Shown here piece after piece: positions 61,831 to 64,000 of a DNA stretch of 64,000 nucleotides (position 1 is the first letter of the stretch; each line of letters opens with the position of its first letter). The DNA is from Streptomyces rubrogriseus (lineage in GTDB: Bacteria > Actinomycetota > Actinomycetes > Streptomycetales > Streptomycetaceae), in assembly GCF_027947575.1 (NCBI RefSeq), contig NZ_CP116256.1, positions 5,022,001 through 5,086,000 of the forward strand, written 5' to 3'. Position numbers and translations under genes: made by a program. The notes beneath the pieces were generated by a model, which worked only from the letters and a program-made list of their open reading frames with translations, searched no databases and was not told the DNA's origin.

Positions 61831-62703
61831 TCACCTGTGCGGGACCACCGCCACCGGGCACTCCGCGTGGTGCAGCACGCCGTGCGCCACGGAGCCGATC
61901 CGGGCGCCGACGGCCGTACGGCGGGCGCGGCGGCCGACGACCATCAGCTGGGCGTCGGCGGACACCGCCAGCAGGACCTGGCCCGCGCTGCCCATCTCCA
62001 CGTGCTCCACCACCGGAACGTCGGGGAAGCGCTCGCGCCACGGTGCGAGAGCCTCGCCGAGCGCCTTGCGCTCGTACTGCTCCAGGCCTCCGGCCTCGTC
62101 CGCGAGGGCCATCGAGCCGGGGCTGTAGGTGAAGACCGTCGGCAGGGCCCAGGCCCGCACGGCGCGCACGGTGGCGCCCCGCGCGGCGGCCGCCTCGAAC
62201 GCGAACCCGATGACGTCGGCGCTGTCCTCCGGCTCGCCCTGCTGGCCCACCACGACCTCGCGGCCCCCCGCCTCGGCGGCGGCCTCGTCACCGGCCCGGA
62301 CGAGGACGACGGGCCGGGTCGCCTCGGCGATCACCTGCTGGCCGACCGAGCCGAGCAGGAAGCCGACGACCGCGCCGTGGCCGCGCGAGCCGAGGACCAG
62401 CGTCTCGGCGTCGGCCGCGGCGGCGAGCAGGGCCGCGACGGCGTCGCCCTCGCGGACGTCGGTGGTCACCGTGAGACCGGGATGGCGCTCGGCGACGGTG
62501 CCGACCGCCCGGGCGAGGGCATCCCGCGCCCACCCCTCCTGCGTCTCCCGGTCCACCGCGTCGGCCACGCCCTGCCCCTGGAACCGCCAGGCGTGCACGA
62601 CGTGCAGCGGTGCACCGCGGCGCACCGCCTCCCTCGCCGCCCAGGCCAGTGCGGCCAGGCTCTCCTCCGAACCGTCCGAGCCTGCCGTGATCGGGCGCGT
62701 CAT
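61831..62703 (-). CDS. Universal stress protein, tandem UspA domains
   Basis: A 290-residue protein of two Usp domains (about 1-140 and 150-290). The first starts ITAGSDGSEESLAALAWAAR and ends with ATP-binding LVLGSRGHGAVVGFLLGSVG; the second ends MVVGRRARRTAVGARIGSVA. ATP-binding tandem Usps in actinomycetes respond to hypoxia, stress and stationary phase. ATG 62703 follows GGGAGGG. It converges on DUF4032. Confidence 0.94.
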   Translation of the reverse strand: MTRPITAGSDGSEESLAALAWAAREAVRRGAPLHVVHAWRFQGQGVADAVDRETQEGWARDALARAVGTVAERHPGLTVTTDVREGDAVAALLAAAADAETLVLGSRGHGAVVGFLLGSVGQQVIAEATRPVVLVRAGDEAAAEAGGREVVVGQQGEPEDSADVIGFAFEAAAARGATVRAVRAWALPTVFTYSPGSMALADEAGGLEQYERKALGEALAPWRERFPDVPVVEHVEMGSAGQVLLAVSADAQLMVVGRRARRTAVGARIGSVAHGVLHHAECPVAVVPHR

Positions 62704-62913
62704 GCGGGTCCCTCCCTGGGTCGCGGGAACGTCGTTCTCGGAGCCCAGTCTTCCCCAAGCCGTCCGCACGGCCGCGCGGGGGGAGCTTACGGACGCCGGC
62801 GGCCCGTCCCCGCCGCCCGAGCGAGGACCCGCGATCGAACATACGATGGCCGCAGGCCGGTGCGGTGACGGGGACGCCGTGCCGTGAACCCGGCCGCTCG
62901 ACGTGGGGGACGT

Positions 62914-64000
62914 ATGGCACAGGCCGACGCGGAGACACGGACCGTCATCATGACCGTGGACGACGATCCGGGGGTGTCCCGCGCCGTCGCCCGCGACCTG
63001 CGGCGGCGCTACGGCGCCACGTACCGGATCGTGCGCGCGGAGTCCGGCGAGTCGGCCCTCGACGCGCTGCGGGAACTGAAACTCCGCGGCGACCTGGTGG
63101 CCGTGATCCTGGCCGACTACCGGATGCCGCAGATGAACGGCATCGAGTTCCTGGAACAGGCCCTGGACGTCTACCCGGGTGCCCGGCGGGTGCTGCTGAC
63201 GGCGTACGCGGACACCAACGCGGCGATCGACGCGATCAACGTCGTCGATCTGGACCACTACCTGCTCAAGCCCTGGGACCCGCCCGAGGAGAAGCTCTAC
63301 CCGGTCCTGGACGACCTGCTCCAGGCCTGGCGGGCCGGCGACCACCGTCCGGTGCCCAGCACCAAGGTCGTCGGACACCGCTGGTCGGCGCGGTCCTCGG
63401 AGGTCCGGGAGTTCCTGGCCCGCAACCAGGTGCCCTACCGCTGGTACTCCTCGGACGAGCCGGAGGGGCGGCGACTGCTGTCGGCGGCCGGGCAGGACGG
63501 GCAGCGGCTGCCGGTGGTGATCACGCCGGACGGGACCCCGCTGGTGGAGCCGGAGGCGCCCGAGCTGGCGGCGCGGGTGGGCCTGGCGACCACGCCGACG
63601 GCCGACTTCTACGACCTGGTGGTGATCGGCGGCGGCCCGGCGGGGCTCGGCGCGGCCGTGTACGGGGCCTCGGAGGGGCTGCGCACGGTGCTGGTGGAGC
63701 GGTCGGCGACCGGCGGGCAGGCCGGGCAGAGCTCCCGCATCGAGAACTACCTCGGCTTCCCCGACGGAGTGTCCGGCGGCCAGCTCACCGAGCGGGCCCG
63801 GCGGCAGGCGGCGAGGTTCGGCGCCGAGATCCTCACCGCGCGCGAGGTGACCGGCCTGGAGGCGAACGGCGCGGCGCGCGTCGTACGGTTCTCGGACGGC
63901 TCGGCGATCGCCGCGCACAGCGTCATCCTGGCGACCGGCGTGTCCTACCGGCAGCTGGCCGCGCCGGGCACCGAGGACCTGGCCGGCTGCGGGGTGTTCT
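62914..64000 (+). CDS. Response regulator fused to thioredoxin-reductase-like flavoprotein, C-terminus cut off
   Basis: The visible 362 residues begin with a receiver domain (about 10-135; phosphoacceptor Asp68 in ILADYRMPQMNG; YLLKPWD with the conserved Lys). A small glutaredoxin-like segment follows (about 145-225; WSARSSEVREFLARNQVPYR, RLPVVITPDGTPL), and then a FAD-binding thioredoxin-reductase-like domain (VVIGGGPAGLGAAVYGASEG; IENYLGFPDGVSGGQL). The reading frame is open at the window edge, just before the place where the redox-active Cys pair of thioredoxin reductase would be. A two-component signal would gate an oxidoreductase directly. Confidence 0.92.
   Translation, partial: MAQADAETRTVIMTVDDDPGVSRAVARDLRRRYGATYRIVRAESGESALDALRELKLRGDLVAVILADYRMPQMNGIEFLEQALDVYPGARRVLLTAYADTNAAIDAINVVDLDHYLLKPWDPPEEKLYPVLDDLLQAWRAGDHRPVPSTKVVGHRWSARSSEVREFLARNQVPYRWYSSDEPEGRRLLSAAGQDGQRLPVVITPDGTPLVEPEAPELAARVGLATTPTADFYDLVVIGGGPAGLGAAVYGASEGLRTVLVERSATGGQAGQSSRIENYLGFPDGVSGGQLTERARRQAARFGAEILTAREVTGLEANGAARVVRFSDGSAIAAHSVILATGVSYRQLAAPGTEDLAGCGVF

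Overview
The window is high-GC chromosomal DNA from an actinomycete, almost certainly a Streptomyces. Codon third positions are overwhelmingly G or C, GTG starts are common, and the families are Streptomyces-typical: Wbl, DUF5133, DUF1206, poly-HAMP kinase, SigB-type sigma factors and the GlgE pathway. The gene order resembles the arm region of Streptomyces chromosomes that carries the second glycogen/trehalose cluster and a large partner-switching stress cluster (from memory, unchecked). I see no tRNA, rRNA, CRISPR array, insertion sequence or prophage.

Layout. 0-8 kb: a truncated TauD-type dioxygenase, an aldo/keto reductase, a stand-alone LigD 3'-phosphoesterase, a PAS/GAF/PP2C/HATPase phosphatase, a PrxQ-DoxX pair, and a divergent AraC regulator with a fosmidomycin-resistance-like exporter. 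8-16 kb: a divergent TetR/DHA2 exporter pair, a stand-alone LigD ligase, a secreted NLP (necrosis-inducing) protein, a second-type hemC, a SigB-family sigma factor converging on an ANTAR protein, and a VOC protein behind a SigB-type promoter. 16-27 kb: the glycogen/alpha-glucan block, with glgX and a degenerate HATPase on the minus strand divergent from DUF5133-glgE-treS-maltokinase-glgB. 27-30 kb: a YbdK-type ligase, a small membrane protein and an acyl-CoA synthetase. 30-43 kb: a dense signalling block of HATPase, poly-HAMP hybrid kinase, ANTAR-PAS-PP2C, STAS, RsbR, RsbS, RsbT, an RsbT/RsbX fusion and GAF-PP2C, many joined by 1-4 base overlaps. 43-50 kb: type II NADH dehydrogenase, a FUSC exporter, and a minus-strand group with DUF1206, DUF5133, a second SigB-family sigma factor and its likely HATPase anti-sigma factor. 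50-64 kb: a PLP decarboxylase, a candidate small RNA, a cyclic-nucleotide-binding protein, exporters (MFS, LysE with its LysG-like regulator), a Wbl protein, a FAD dehydrogenase/TetR pair, AlkB, a metallo-beta-lactamase-fold hydrolase, a kinase-like DUF4032 protein, a universal stress protein, and a response-regulator/thioredoxin-reductase fusion running off the end.

How it fits together. The dominant theme is stress and developmental signalling by partner switching. The window encodes at least six HATPase modules, four PP2C phosphatases, three STAS proteins and two SigB-type sigma factors, with near-consensus SigB-type promoters (GNNT-N14/15-GGGTAY) in front of two genes. The second theme is alpha-glucan storage: TreS, maltokinase, GlgE and GlgB convert trehalose to maltose, maltose-1-phosphate, linear and then branched glucan, and divergent GlgX debranches it. 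The DUF5133 plus HATPase-like pairing occurs both at the glucan block and at the sigma operon, which hints at shared regulation. Redox and damage functions (PrxQ, AlkB, LigD parts, Ndh, TrxR fusion, USP) fill the flanks.
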